Under the pieces are notes generated by a model. The model did no database searches and was not told the DNA's origin. It saw only the letters and a program-made list of their open reading frames with translations. Made by a program: the position numbers and the translations under genes. Below are positions 30,360-39,800 of a stretch of 64,000 nt of DNA, piece after piece (position 1 is the first letter of the stretch; every line of letters starts with the position of its first letter). The DNA comes from Streptomyces sp. NBC_00433 (lineage in GTDB: Bacteria; Actinomycetota; Actinomycetes; Streptomycetales; Streptomycetaceae): contig CP107926.1 in assembly GCA_036015235.1 (NCBI GenBank), forward strand, positions 7,794,001-7,858,000. The letters run 5' to 3'.

Positions 30360-30902
30360 ATGCCCCTGTCCCTGGACTCCGCCGCCCTGCCCGCCGGTTA
30401 CGCCGCCCTGCTGGCCGCCGAGGCCGCCGCCTACGCGCTGCCCGGCACCGGACTGGAGGCCGCCGACCTCGAACAGGCCGTGTGGCTGCGGCTGCTGGAG
30501 CGCGACGGGCCGCCCGCCGACCCGGTCGGCTGGACGCGGGCCGCGGTGCGCGCCGAGGCGCTGGGCGCAGACGTGCGGCGGCATTGCGAAGGGCCGTACG
30601 CCGACCAGGACGCCGGACCGCCGCCGCGGCTGCCGCACCCGGCCGGCGATGTCGAGGACCGGGTCGTCGCGGCGGACGCCCGGCACGCCGTCCTGGCCGC
30701 GGTCCGCACGCTCCCGGGGCGCTGCCCGGAACTGGTCCGCGCACTGATGTCCGGGTCTGACCCCACATACCGGGAAATCTCCCGGGAGTTGGGAATCTCA
30801 CAAGGAAGTGTGGGCCCGCTGCGCTCGCGCTGCCTCGGCTGTCTTCGATCCATCTTGAATTCGAGGGTTGGATCCCCGGTGGGACGGGGTAATGCACGGT
30901 AA
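30360..30902 (+). CDS. Sigma-70-like (ECF-type) factor or sigma-like regulator
   Basis: A 180-residue protein. A diverged region 2 is visible as LEAADLEQAVWLRLLERDGP and ADPVGWTRAAVRAEALG. Region 4 is clear: VLAAVRTLPGRCPELVRALM, then the helix-turn-helix PTYREISRELGISQGSVGPLRSRCLGCLRSIL. The region 2 core is weak, so it may be a sigma-like regulator rather than a true promoter-recognising sigma. The ATG at 30360 is used; a longer frame adds a Pro-rich stretch that spans the hairpin. No anti-sigma gene is adjacent. A GNAT gene lies 205 bp downstream on the same strand. Confidence 0.75.
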   Translation: MPLSLDSAALPAGYAALLAAEAAAYALPGTGLEAADLEQAVWLRLLERDGPPADPVGWTRAAVRAEALGADVRRHCEGPYADQDAGPPPRLPHPAGDVEDRVVAADARHAVLAAVRTLPGRCPELVRALMSGSDPTYREISRELGISQGSVGPLRSRCLGCLRSILNSRVGSPVGRGNAR

Positions 30903-31107
30903 ACAGTCAGAGGCAGTGGGCAGCTTCGGCACGCCTGGACGGGTCTGACACGGGTATCGCTCAGGCGGGACCCCACCGGAATCTATGTGCGATCATCGGC
31001 GCCACGGAGGCGGCGTACACCCGCACCAACTCCGGTCAGGCACACGTCCCGGGCGCACACCTCACCCTCAAGCTGCCCGGACGGATTCGAAGGGGAGGCC
31101 TGCGCGC

Positions 31108-31614
31108 ATGGGCATGAGCGTGACCATCTCTACGGCGGAGTCGAGCGACGCCGAGAAGATCCTGAAACTTCAGTACCTCTGCTACCAGAGTGAAGCCGAG
31201 CTGTACGGCGACTACAGCATCGAACCGCTGACCCAGACCCTGGAGAATCTGCGCGCCGAACTGTCCGAGGGGTACGTGCTGGTGGCACGCCTCGGCGAGG
31301 AGGTCGTGGGTTCCGTGCGCGGCGCCGTCGACGACGACGGCACCGCCAGGATCGGCAAACTGATCGTGCATCCGCGCCTGCAGCGGCACGGCCTCGGCGG
31401 GCGGCTGCTGCGCGCCGTCGAGGTCCGGCTCGCGGCCGAGGCGGAGGCCAAGCGCTACCGGCTGTTCACCGGCCACCGCAGCGAGGTCAACCTGCGGATG
31501 TACCGCAAGCTCGGCTACCAGCAGGTCGGTGTCGCCGAGCCGGTCAGCCGCAGGCTGAGCCTGGTCACCATGGAGAAGTCCGCGGAACCGGAGCATTACG
31601 CCGCCACCGCGTGA
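31108..31614 (+). CDS. GNAT-family N-acetyltransferase
   Basis: A 168-residue single GNAT domain. It opens with VTISTAESSDAEKILKLQYL. The acetyl-CoA site is IGKLIVHPRLQRHGLGGRLL (R/Q-x-x-G-x-G/A form RHGLGG), followed by FTGHRSEVNLRMYRKLGYQQ. The substrate is unknown. AGGGGAGG (31091-31098) precedes the ATG at 31108; an ATG two codons later is also possible. It converges on a two-gene membrane operon. Confidence 0.88.
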   Translation: MGMSVTISTAESSDAEKILKLQYLCYQSEAELYGDYSIEPLTQTLENLRAELSEGYVLVARLGEEVVGSVRGAVDDDGTARIGKLIVHPRLQRHGLGGRLLRAVEVRLAAEAEAKRYRLFTGHRSEVNLRMYRKLGYQQVGVAEPVSRRLSLVTMEKSAEPEHYAATA

Positions 31615-31659
31615 GCGTCACCGCCTGAGCGCCACCGGCCGGGCGGACCGCGTCGACCG

Positions 31660-32181
31660 TCACGGCCGGGGCGCGGCACCTTCCGGGGTGCCGCGCCCCG
31701 GCCGTCCGGCCTTGCGCAGCCACAACAGGCCCATGACCGGCAGGATCAGCGGCAGGAAGACATAGCCGACGCCGAAGTCCGACCAGACGGTCGCGTCGGG
31801 GAAGGCCGAGGAGTCCGCCAGCGTCAGGACGCCGACCGCGATCACCCCGAGCAGTTCCGCGGAGCACGACACCAGCGCGACCTTGCGGGCCTGGTCGCCG
31901 CCCCGCCACAGGGCGACGGTGATCACCGCGTAGACGACGCCGGCCGCGAGCGACAGCAGGTAGGCCAGCGGCGCGTCGGAGAACTTGGTGCTGATCTGCA
32001 CGATCGAGCGGGACAGCGCGGCCACCGTGAAGACGCCGTAGAACCACAGCAGCAGCCGCCCGGGTCCCTGCCCGAGCCGGGTGCCGCCGGGATCCGCGGC
32101 GGTGTCCGCCGCCGCGTCCGGTGTCCGCCGCTGTGCCATCGCCGTGTCCTCCGTGCCGTCCGCGGTGCTGTCCTCAGCCAT
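31660..32181 (-). CDS. Small polytopic membrane protein
   Basis: A 173-residue protein of unknown function. An acidic, Ala/Thr-rich N-terminal 45 residues is followed by four predicted membrane segments: LLLWFYGVFTVAALSRSIVQ, LAYLLSLAAGVVYAVITVAL, VALVSCSAELLGVIAVGVLTL and GYVFLPLILPVMGLLWL. The C-terminus is Pro/Gly-rich. Its ATG lies inside the end of the upstream membrane gene (8-bp overlap), so the two are translated together. The coding end folds into a strong hairpin with the region before the convergent GNAT. Confidence 0.82.
   Translation of the reverse strand: MAEDSTADGTEDTAMAQRRTPDAAADTAADPGGTRLGQGPGRLLLWFYGVFTVAALSRSIVQISTKFSDAPLAYLLSLAAGVVYAVITVALWRGGDQARKVALVSCSAELLGVIAVGVLTLADSSAFPDATVWSDFGVGYVFLPLILPVMGLLWLRKAGRPGRGTPEGAAPRP
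31664..31703. terminator. Hairpin overlapping the 3' end of the membrane gene
   Basis: Arms GGCCGGGGCGCGGCACC (31664-31680) and GGTGCCGCGCCCCGGCC (31687-31703), a perfect 17-bp stem with a six-base loop. It serves the convergent GNAT and membrane genes while encoding the last residues of the latter. Confidence 0.7.
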
Positions 32182-32542
32182 GTCCGGCTCCCCAGATCTC
32201 GTGCAGCCGCAGTTCGAGCACGGCCAGGATGACACCGCCGGCCGCCACGATCGCCGATCCCCAGCGGCTGCGCTCGGCCAGCGACATGACGGCCGCCGCC
32301 GGGACGGTGCAGGCCGCGCCGATCTGGTAGCCGACGAAGACGGCCACCCCGTGGTCGGGGCGGTCGCCCTGCCCGAGCTGCACCAGCGCCACCACCAGCT
32401 GGACCAGCGCGGCGAGCGTCACCACCGCCATGCCGATGAAGTGCCAGTCGTTGGTCGGCTCGTCGCGGTACGCGGCAAAGCCGCACCACGCCGCGAGCAG
32501 CAGCGCTGTGACCGTGACCGTGAGGGTGACCGCGTCGAGCAT
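32174..32542 (-). CDS. Small membrane protein, first of two-gene operon
   Basis: A 122-residue protein with about four membrane segments: AVTLTVTVTALLLAAWCGFAA, IGMAVVTLAALVQLVVALVQL, GYQIGAACTVPAAAVMSLA and SAIVAAGGVILAVLELRL. It contains no known catalytic motif. It overlaps the next gene by eight bases, which suggests a two-component membrane assembly. Function is unknown. Confidence 0.82.
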   Translation of the reverse strand: MLDAVTLTVTVTALLLAAWCGFAAYRDEPTNDWHFIGMAVVTLAALVQLVVALVQLGQGDRPDHGVAVFVGYQIGAACTVPAAAVMSLAERSRWGSAIVAAGGVILAVLELRLHEIWGAGHG

Positions 32543-32639
32543 GCGCCGACTTTATTACGGACCCTCCGGGCGACTTCCTCCCACCCCCGCCCACGGCCCT
32601 CCAGGGCCTTGTCACGTCACCATGTCGACACTGTGTCCG

Positions 32640-32645
32640 CATAAT
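32640..32645 (+). promoter_or_regulatory. Candidate -10 for the leader/metN locus
   Basis: CATAAT lies 55 bases upstream of the leader ATG, in a locally AT-richer stretch. No good -35 at standard spacing is visible (TTGTCA at 32609-32614 is too far), so this is tentative. Confidence 0.35.
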
Positions 32646-32699
32646 GAACAATCCGACCGGATTTCGGGATCGGCCGGGATGTCTGGTTTACTGGGAACC

Positions 32700-32780
32700 A
32701 TGACCACGACGAACCACCGCATCCTTGCGACCGAGGCGACCGCGCCCGGTGTTCGCCGCATGTGTCGAATGTGTGCCTGA
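32700..32780 (+). CDS. Met/Cys-rich leader peptide of a lost methionine transporter operon
   Basis: A 26-codon frame starting MTTTNHRILA and ending RRMCRMCA before TGA. The Met-Cys-Arg-Met-Cys tail is the sort of sequence whose translation would stall when sulfur amino acids are short, as in attenuator leaders. It is followed within ten bases by the metN remnant, so it most likely once controlled a metNIQ operon. GGGAA precedes the ATG. The peptide has no other recognisable feature. Function as an attenuator is inference. Confidence 0.55.
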   Translation: MTTTNHRILATEATAPGVRRMCRMCA

Positions 32781-32789
32781 CCTGAGGCC

Positions 32790-33364
32790 CTGAGCGGCGC
32801 GTCGTCCCCGACCGCCGCGCCCCGCGTCACCACTGCCGAGCCCAGGGCGCTGCCCTCCGACGAGGCCGCCCCGGCACTCGATCCGGAGACCGCCCGGCAC
32901 CGCTGCGCGACCCCAGCCGGCGGCTCGGCCCGACCGTACTGCTCCCCACGCACGAGACCGACGCCGTCAAGGCGGTCCGCGACTCGGCGGCACTCATGAA
33001 AGGCGGACGTCTGGTGGAAACCGGCACCGTGGCGGAACTGCTCGCCACCCCCGGCCCGGAACCGGCCGACGAGGTCTTCCCCGTCGGCGGCCCGGCCTCC
33101 GGCACCGACAGCACCGTCGTCGACCTCACCTTCCACGGCGAGAGCGCGACCCGGCCGGTGATCTCCCATCTGGCCCGCACCTACAACGTGGACGTGTCCA
33201 TCCTGGGCGCCGCCATGGAGACCCGCGACGGCCGGCAGATCGGCCGGATGCGGATCGAACTGCCCGGCCGCTTCGAGGACAACGTGGTGCCGATCGGCTT
33301 CCTGCGCGAGCAGGGCATCCAGGTCGACATCGCCGCACCCGCCGAGGAGCCCGCGACAGGGTGA
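32790..33364 (+). pseudogene. metN: Methionine ABC transporter ATPase, decayed
   Basis: The remnant begins at the ABC signature (LSGAS in place of LSGGQ). It continues with a diverged ALPSDEAAPALDPETARH, matching 'LLSDEATSALDPETTR'. It then changes frame near 32900 to LRDPSRRLGPTVLLPTHETDA, matching the D-loop/H-loop region. From 32996 the frame is open through KGGRLVETGTVAELLATPG and the C-terminal NIL amino-acid-sensing domain (TFHGESATRPVISHLARTYN, then VDVSILGAAMETRDGRQIGR) to the stop at 33364. The Walker A half is deleted, the Walker B is mutated, and there is a frameshift. The permease and binding-protein genes that normally follow are absent; a methyltransferase gene converges on the remnant instead. 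The intact NIL part could still be translated from an ATG at 32996, but a transporter cannot be made. Confidence 0.82.
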
Positions 33365-33378
33365 GGTGACGCCGGCGC

Positions 33379-34179
33379 TCAGTCGCGCCGCACCCAGTAG
33401 ACGTCCGTGGTGTACGGCATCTCGATGGCCCCGCCGGCCCGGGTCGCGTCATGCGCCCCGAGCACCGCCTCCACCTCCGCACGCACCCGTGCCTGGGCGC
33501 CGGCGTCCAGCACCGCGATATGGCTGGACGACATCATCCGCTCCACCACGTCGGCCACCGTCGTCATGTACGGGTTCGGCCAGTGCTGCTCCGACATCTC
33601 GCCCCAGCCCGCCACCCGCGCCTCGAACGCCTTGCGCCAGCCGCCGCCAGGCCCCCCGTCGCCCAGCGCCGACGTCAGCGGCGGACTGGGCAGATCGCTC
33701 GGCGCCAGCCGGAAGTAGATGTCCTGGAAGTCCCGCACCCACGGCACCGACGTGTCGTAGGTGTTCCACACCAGCGCCAGCGCCCCGGCCGGCCGCAGCA
33801 GCCGCTCCACCTCGGCCAGCGCCGCCCGCTCCTCGAACCAGTGCCAGGACTGCGCGGCCACCACCGCGTCCGCGCAACCGTCGGGCAGCCCGGTCGCCTC
33901 CGCGGCGCCCGCGGTCACCGACACGCCGGGCAGCAGCTCGGCCAGCGTCTCGCGCATCTCCTTGACCGGCTCCACCGCGAGCACCTCGGCGCCGGTCAGC
34001 GCCAGCAGACGGGTGAACTTGCCGGTCCCCGCGCCGAGATCGACCACCGTACGGCCCGCCTCCAGCGGCAGCGCGTCGGCGAGCGCGGCGAGCGCGGCGA
34101 GCGGATAGGAGGGCCGGGAGCGCTCATAGGCCCCCGCGGCCCTTTGATAACCGACTCCTGCTGCGTGGTGCACCGTCAC
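33379..34179 (-). CDS. Class I SAM-dependent methyltransferase
   Basis: A 266-residue Methyltransf_11-type protein: VGYQRAAGAYERSRPSYPLA, TVVDLGAGTGKFTRLLALTG (SAM motif I), VLAVEPVKEMRETL and ADAVVAAQSWHWF. It shares architecture with the methyltransferase at 16.4 kb, including the QSWHW motif. The acceptor is unknown. GTG at 34179 is chosen because homology begins at VTVHHAAGVGYQ; a longer frame is possible. It converges on the metN remnant with a 14-base gap. Confidence 0.87.
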   Translation of the reverse strand: MTVHHAAGVGYQRAAGAYERSRPSYPLAALAALADALPLEAGRTVVDLGAGTGKFTRLLALTGAEVLAVEPVKEMRETLAELLPGVSVTAGAAEATGLPDGCADAVVAAQSWHWFEERAALAEVERLLRPAGALALVWNTYDTSVPWVRDFQDIYFRLAPSDLPSPPLTSALGDGGPGGGWRKAFEARVAGWGEMSEQHWPNPYMTTVADVVERMMSSSHIAVLDAGAQARVRAEVEAVLGAHDATRAGGAIEMPYTTDVYWVRRD

Positions 34180-34367
34180 GCGGGCTGACGGTAGCAGGAT
34201 CGGATGGCGTCCACGGATACCCGCCCTGACCGGCATCCGCCCTACCCTGGAAGGGCGTTCGCCGCTCCGCCCGCCGCCGGCCGCCTCGCGGCGACCCTGC
34301 CCGGCGGGTGCCGCGCCCGATGCTGCATGCTGTGCAATCCACCCATGCCCTGGTTACGGAGCAGTTG

Positions 34368-35081
34368 ATGACCTCCACCTTTCCGGACATCTCACTCAGT
34401 ACGGAGCGGCTGGTGCTGCGCCCGTACGACGAGGCCGACATCCCCGAGCTCGTGGAGATGATGAACGACGACCTGGTGACCGCGTGGACCGGTGTGCCGT
34501 GGCCGTACACAGAGGAGGCCGCCCGCGCGTTCGTCACCACCGGCGGCCTCGCGGAGCGGCGCAGCGGCCGCGGCCTGGTGCTCGCCGTCACCGAGATGCT
34601 CACCCAGCGGCTGGTCGGCACCGTTCAACTGCAGAACACCGACTGGCGCGTCCGCGGCACCGAGATCGGCTACCTGACCGCGTCCTGGGCCCGCGGCGAG
34701 GGATATGCCGGCGAGTCGGTGCTCGCACTCGTCCGCTGGCTGTTCGCCGGCCAGGGCTTCGAGCGGGTCGAGCTGCGCACCGCGGCGGACAACACCGCCT
34801 CGCAGCAGGTCGCGCAGAAGATCGGCTGCATCAGCGAGGGCGTCCTGCGCAATGCCGGCATCATCCGCAGCCGCCCCGACGACGACCCGCACGGCCGCTG
34901 GGTCGAGACCCGTACCGACCTGCTGGTGTGGAGCCTGCTCCCCGAGGACCTCGACGACGCCGACGACACAGGCGAATTCGCGGGCCGCGCCACCGGTGAC
35001 GGATACGACCCCGGATACGACTCCGCCTACGACGCCTACCACGGCCACGCCGGCTACAGCACCGCCGCCCACCGCCGCTGA
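34368..35081 (+). CDS. RimJ/RimL-type GNAT acetyltransferase with low-complexity tail
   Basis: A 237-residue protein. The GNAT_3-type domain covers residues 1-185: LSTERLVLRPYDEADIPELV, GTEIGYLTASWARGEGYAGE and VELRTAADNTASQQVAQKIG, followed by the typical EGVLRNAGI. Such enzymes acetylate protein N-termini or small amines. Residues 195-237 form an Asp/Gly/Tyr-rich tail with YDPGYDSAYDAYHGHAGYS, which looks disordered. ATG 34368 is preceded by CGGAG. It stands alone upstream of cobL. Confidence 0.87.
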   Translation: MTSTFPDISLSTERLVLRPYDEADIPELVEMMNDDLVTAWTGVPWPYTEEAARAFVTTGGLAERRSGRGLVLAVTEMLTQRLVGTVQLQNTDWRVRGTEIGYLTASWARGEGYAGESVLALVRWLFAGQGFERVELRTAADNTASQQVAQKIGCISEGVLRNAGIIRSRPDDDPHGRWVETRTDLLVWSLLPEDLDDADDTGEFAGRATGDGYDPGYDSAYDAYHGHAGYSTAAHRR

Positions 35082-35251
35082 CCCGCGTCCGCCGCCGCCC
35101 GCGCCCGCGTCCGCGTCCGTACACACGTACCGCACTCGGCGCACCGTCGCACACGCTGCCGGGTTAGGGTTCTCACCCGGGCCCGCCCTCCGACCCCGCC
35201 GAGAGGGCCCACCGGCACCCCAGCGACCCACGGCTATGGAGGCAGACGACG

Positions 35252-36505
35252 ATGGCCGACCGGGTCACCGTGATCGGATGGGACGGGTCACCCCCGTCCG
35301 AAGCCGCCCGTGCCGCGCTCGACGCCGCCACCCTCGTGGCCGGCACCCGCCAACACCTGGCCCTGCCCTACGTCCCCGCGCAGGCCGAGCACATCGTGCT
35401 CGGCAGCATCGACATCGCCGCCCGCCGGATCGCCGGACACCGCGGCACCGCCGTCGTGCTCGCCGACGGCGACCCGGGCTTCTTCGGAGTGGTCCGCGCC
35501 CTGCGCGACCCCGAACACGGCCTGGAGATCGAGGTCATCCCCGGTGTCTCCGCCGTCGCCAGGGCCTTCGCCCGCGCCGGCATGCCCTGGGACGACGCCC
35601 GCGTCGTCGTCGCCACCAGCCGCACCCTGCGCCGCGCGGTGAACGTCTGCCGCTCCTACCCCAAGGTCGCGGTGCTCACCGCACCGGGCGCCGGCCCCGC
35701 GGAAGTCGCACTGCTGCTCACCGGGGTGCACCGCACGTTCGTCATCTGCGAGGCCCTGGGCACCGAGCAGGAGCAGATCACCGTCCTGACCTCCGACAAG
35801 GTCGCCGACCACATCTGGCGCGACCCCAACGTCGTCCTCGTCGTCGGCGGCAACACCTCCGCCCTCCCGCGGATAGCCTCCCTGGGCGCCGCCCCGCTGC
35901 AGTCCGCCGGCCCGCCCCCTGCCAAGCCCGGCGCCGGCGGCTGGATCGCCGGCCGCGACCCCGGCTTCCCCGGACCCGTCAGGGGCTGGGCACTTCCCGC
36001 CGCGGAATACGGCGGCCACGTCCCCACCGGCGTCCGCGCCGTCCAACTCGCCAGGCTCGGACCCAGAACCGGCGACCTGGTCTGGGACATCGGCGCCGCC
36101 GACGGCGCCGTCGCGGTGGAGGCCGCCCGCTTCGGTGCCGCCGTCATCGCCGTCGACCGGGACGCCGACGCCTGCGACTGGATCAGCGCCACCGCCCGCC
36201 GCAGCGGCGTCCAACTCCAGGTCGTGCACGGCACCGCGCCCCAGGCGCTCGAAGACCTCCCGGAGCCCGACGTGGTCAGGATCGGCTGCGCCGACCCCGC
36301 CGTGGTCGCCGCCTGCGCCGCCCGCCGCCCGGAGCGGATCGTCGCCTCCGCGGCCACCAGGGACGCCGCCGAGGCCATCGACAGGGCCCTGGCCGAAGGC
36401 GGTTACACCGTCGAACGCATGTTGCTCCAGTCCGTCGGCCTCGACGCCGGATGGGACGAGCGGGACCGCTCCACGGACTTCGTGCTGTGCGGCAGCCGAC
36501 CCTGA
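35252..36505 (+). CDS. cobL: Precorrin-6Y C5,15-methyltransferase (decarboxylating)
   Basis: A 417-residue bifunctional enzyme. The N-terminal CbiE-type tetrapyrrole methylase (1-200) contains VIGWDGSPPSEAARAALDAA, VLADGDPGFFGVVRALR and VIPGVSAVARAFARAGM. The C-terminal CbiT-type methyltransferase (about 240-417) has the SAM loop LVWDIGAADGAVAVEAARFG. It adds methyl groups at C5 and C15 and decarboxylates the acetate at C12 in aerobic-type cobalamin synthesis. GGAGG lies 11 bases upstream of the ATG. It heads a same-strand cobalamin run with the BluB-CobT and Met8/CobA genes. Confidence 0.95.
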   Translation: MADRVTVIGWDGSPPSEAARAALDAATLVAGTRQHLALPYVPAQAEHIVLGSIDIAARRIAGHRGTAVVLADGDPGFFGVVRALRDPEHGLEIEVIPGVSAVARAFARAGMPWDDARVVVATSRTLRRAVNVCRSYPKVAVLTAPGAGPAEVALLLTGVHRTFVICEALGTEQEQITVLTSDKVADHIWRDPNVVLVVGGNTSALPRIASLGAAPLQSAGPPPAKPGAGGWIAGRDPGFPGPVRGWALPAAEYGGHVPTGVRAVQLARLGPRTGDLVWDIGAADGAVAVEAARFGAAVIAVDRDADACDWISATARRSGVQLQVVHGTAPQALEDLPEPDVVRIGCADPAVVAACAARRPERIVASAATRDAAEAIDRALAEGGYTVERMLLQSVGLDAGWDERDRSTDFVLCGSRP

Positions 36506-36781
36506 CCTGTTCATGATCGACGGGTCGCTCCCGGCGGCGTTTGCGCCGGTCGGAGCCCTGTCGGCACGGCAACTGTGAGATACGTCCCGAGGTGCGGACT
36601 TCGGCACGGGCGGCGGCGTCACGGGGGGTAGGCTGACGGATCGTTGTGCCGTCGTCGCGCGTTGACGGGACGTCGAAACCTCCGGCGTCCCGGCGGCCGA
36701 CGTACCGCATCCCACGCACGCTCGTTGGAGTCGGTGGGGGGTGGGATGTGCGCGGTGCAGCGGCTGGAAGGAGCGAAACCG

Positions 36782-36802
36782 ATGGGCGAGGGGCACGCAT
36801 GA
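36782..36802 (+). CDS. Six-codon upstream ORF coupled to bluB-cobT
   Basis: MGEGHA, starting at an ATG five bases after the strong GGAAGGAG ribosome site and ending in a TGA that overlaps the ATG of the next gene (ATGA at 36799-36802). The downstream gene itself has only GAGGGG. Initiation at the large gene may depend on this mini-ORF. Confidence 0.4.
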   Translation: MGEGHA

Positions 36803-39800
36803 CGGACACCGGTCAGATCCCCGGCGAGGGGCTGCCGGAGAACGCGCTCGGTGACGCGGCTCCGCAGCCGCACACCGACGCACTCGGCGCACCGCAGGCC
36901 GCCGCCCCCGGCTGGGGCGCGGAGCCGCCCGCCGAGCACGGCGCTCCCGCCTACAGCTACCTCGACCAGCCCGCCGCCCCCGGCGCCGGGCTCGACGACG
37001 ACGACGACGTCCTGCTCATGCCGGGCCCGCAGGGCACCTGGAGCGACCCGCAGCCGGTGCCGCCGCAGCCGCTCCCCGTGGCGGACTACGGCACCCCGCA
37101 GGGAGTTGACACACCGTCACCCGCTCCCGCGGCCCCCGCCGCCCCGCGCCGCCCGCTGCACCTGGGCCCGCCGGTCCACGACACCCCCAGCGGCGGCGTC
37201 TCCGTACGCTCCCTCGCCGACCGCGGCCCCGCCCAGGGCGGCGCCCCCGTCCCGCCCCCGCTCCGGCTCCAGGGCGGCCCGCCGACCTCGGGCCCCGAAT
37301 ACCTCGACATCGCGCAGGACGACGCCCACGGCATCCCGGCGCAGCAGTCCGGCGACCCCGCCGACCCGTCGACCCCGGCCGCGGGCACCGCCTGGCCCGC
37401 CGCCCGGACCCCGTCCCAGCAGTCCCTGATCCCGCACGCCGACAGCGTGATCCCGTCCCAGCAGGCGCCCGAGCCGATCCTGGCCTTCCCCCCGGCGGAG
37501 GTCGCGGCTCCGGCGGCGGCCGCTCCGGTCGAGGCCGAGCCGGTCGCCGAGCCGTCTGTCGAGCCGGCGCCTGCGGCCGGCGGTGCGCCGACCGAGGGCG
37601 CTCCGGTGGCCGGCGGTGCGCCGGGTGAGGGTGTTTCCGCGGTCGGCGGTGCGCCGGCTCCCGCTGCGGCCGAGCCTGTGGCCGCCGGTGCGCGGGACGC
37701 GTCGGCGGCTGCTTCTACGGATGCGGCTCCGGCCTTCGGCGCCGGGGTGCCGTCGGCCGCCGGTGAGCAGCCGGTCGGGCCGGTGGCCGTACCGGCGACG
37801 CCGAGCGCGGACGAACCGGTCGCGCCCCAGCCCGCGCCGGTTGCCTATGTGGCCGAGCCCGCTGTCGCGCCCGTTACCGTCGCGCCCGCTCCCGTCGCGC
37901 CCGTCCCCGCGGCGGACGCGGGGGAGCCCGACCAGGCGGCCGAGCCCGTGGCGCCGCCGACCGCGGCCGGCCCGGTGCTCTCCGGGCCTGCCGCCGCGCT
38001 GTCCGGCGCCCTCCAGGCGGCCGCCCCGACGCCGCCGATCGGCCTCGACCTGGCCACCCCGCCCTCGGAGCCGGCCTTCGGCGGCCCGCCCGCCACGGGC
38101 GGCGACGCCTTCGTGTCGGCGACCGGCACGGCCGACCTCGCCTCGCTCGTGGCTGCCGCGGGCAACCCCTCCGCCAAGGACGCCGGTTCACCGGCCGCGC
38201 CCGAAGCCCCCGCCCCGGTGGAGGCCCCGGCACAGCCCCAGGCCGACGTACCCGGCCCCCGGCCGGTCGCCGCCGACGAGGACGCCCTCGTCGTACCCAA
38301 GGGCCGTACGGTCAAGCGCGCGCACGCGGCAGCGGCACCGCCGCAGGCCGAGGACGGCGCCGCCCCCGTGTCCGGCGAAGCCCAACCGGCGGCGGCCGCG
38401 GCCGAACCGGACGCCGCCCCGAAGGGACGCAGGGCCGCCCGGCGGGCCGAGGCCAGGGCCGCGGAGGCCGAGGTGTCGGAGCCCGCGGAGGCGTACGAAC
38501 CCGCCGTGCGGGACGCGGTGCACCGGGTCATCCGGGAGCGCCGCGACATCCGCAACGGCTTCCGATCCGACCCGATCCCGCACGACGTGCTGCTGCGCGT
38601 CCTGGAGGCGGCGCACACCGCGCCCAGCGTCGGGCACTCGCAGCCGTGGGACTTCGTCGTCATCCGCTCCGAGAAGACCCGCGAGAAGATGCACGAGCTG
38701 GCCATGGCCCAGCGCGAGGCGTATGCGAAGTCGCTGCCCAAGGGCCGTGCCCGGCAGTTCCGCGAGCTGAAGATCGAGGCGATCCTCGACACCCCCGTGA
38801 ACATCGTGGTGACCGCCGACCCCACCCGCGGCGGCCGGCACACCCTTGGGCGGCACACCCAGCCGCAGATGGCGCCGTATTCGTCGGCGCTGGCCGTGGA
38901 GAACCTGTGGCTCGCCGCCCGCGCGGAAGGACTCGGCGTCGGCTGGGTCAGCTTCTTCGACGAGCGCCAGATGGTCGCGGAGCTGGGCCTGCCCGAGCAC
39001 CTGGAGGTCGTCGCCTACCTGTGCGTCGGGTATGTCGACGAATTCCCCGAGGAACCCGAGCTGATGCAGGCCGGCTGGTCGCAGCGCCGCCCGCTGTCCT
39101 GGGTCGTGCACGACGAGGAGTACGGCAACCGCGCGCTGCCCGGCGAGGAGCCGCACGACCTGCTCGAGGAGACGCTGCGCGGCATCCGCCCGCTGGACGC
39201 CAAGGCGCTCGGCGAGGCGTGGGAGCGGCAGAAGCGGATGACCAAGCCGGCCGGGGCACTGGGCATGCTGGAGATCATCTCCGCACAGCTCAGCGGCCTG
39301 TCCCGGCAGTGCCCGCCGCCCATCCCCGAGCCCGCGGCCGTGGCGATCTTCGCCGGCGACCACGGGGTGCACGCCCAGGGCGTCACCGCGTGGCCGCAGG
39401 AGGTCACCGCGCAGATGGTCGCCAACTTCCTCGGCGGCGGCGCGGTCTGCAACGCCTTCGCCAACCAGGTCGGGGCGGAGGTCTGCGTCATCGACGTCGG
39501 CGTCGCCTCGGAGCTGCCCGGCACACCGGGGCTGCTGCCGCGCAAGGTACGGGCCGGCACCGCGGACTTCACGGTGGGCCCCGCCATGACCCGCGAGGAG
39601 GCGCTGCGCGCCATCGAGGTCGGCATCGAGACCGCCCGCGACCTGGTCGCCGCCGGCAACAAGGCGCTGCTCACCGGTGAGATGGGCATCGCCAACACCA
39701 CGACGTCGGCCGCGCTGATCGCCGTCTACACCGGGGTCGACCCCGCCGAGGTCACCGGCCGCGGCACCGGCATCAACGACGAGATGCACGCGCGCAAGGT

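Noticed and set aside
36506-36798. Cobalamin riboswitch before bluB-cobT
   Set aside because: I looked for a B12 box and its flanking helices here and in 40213-40612 and saw none.
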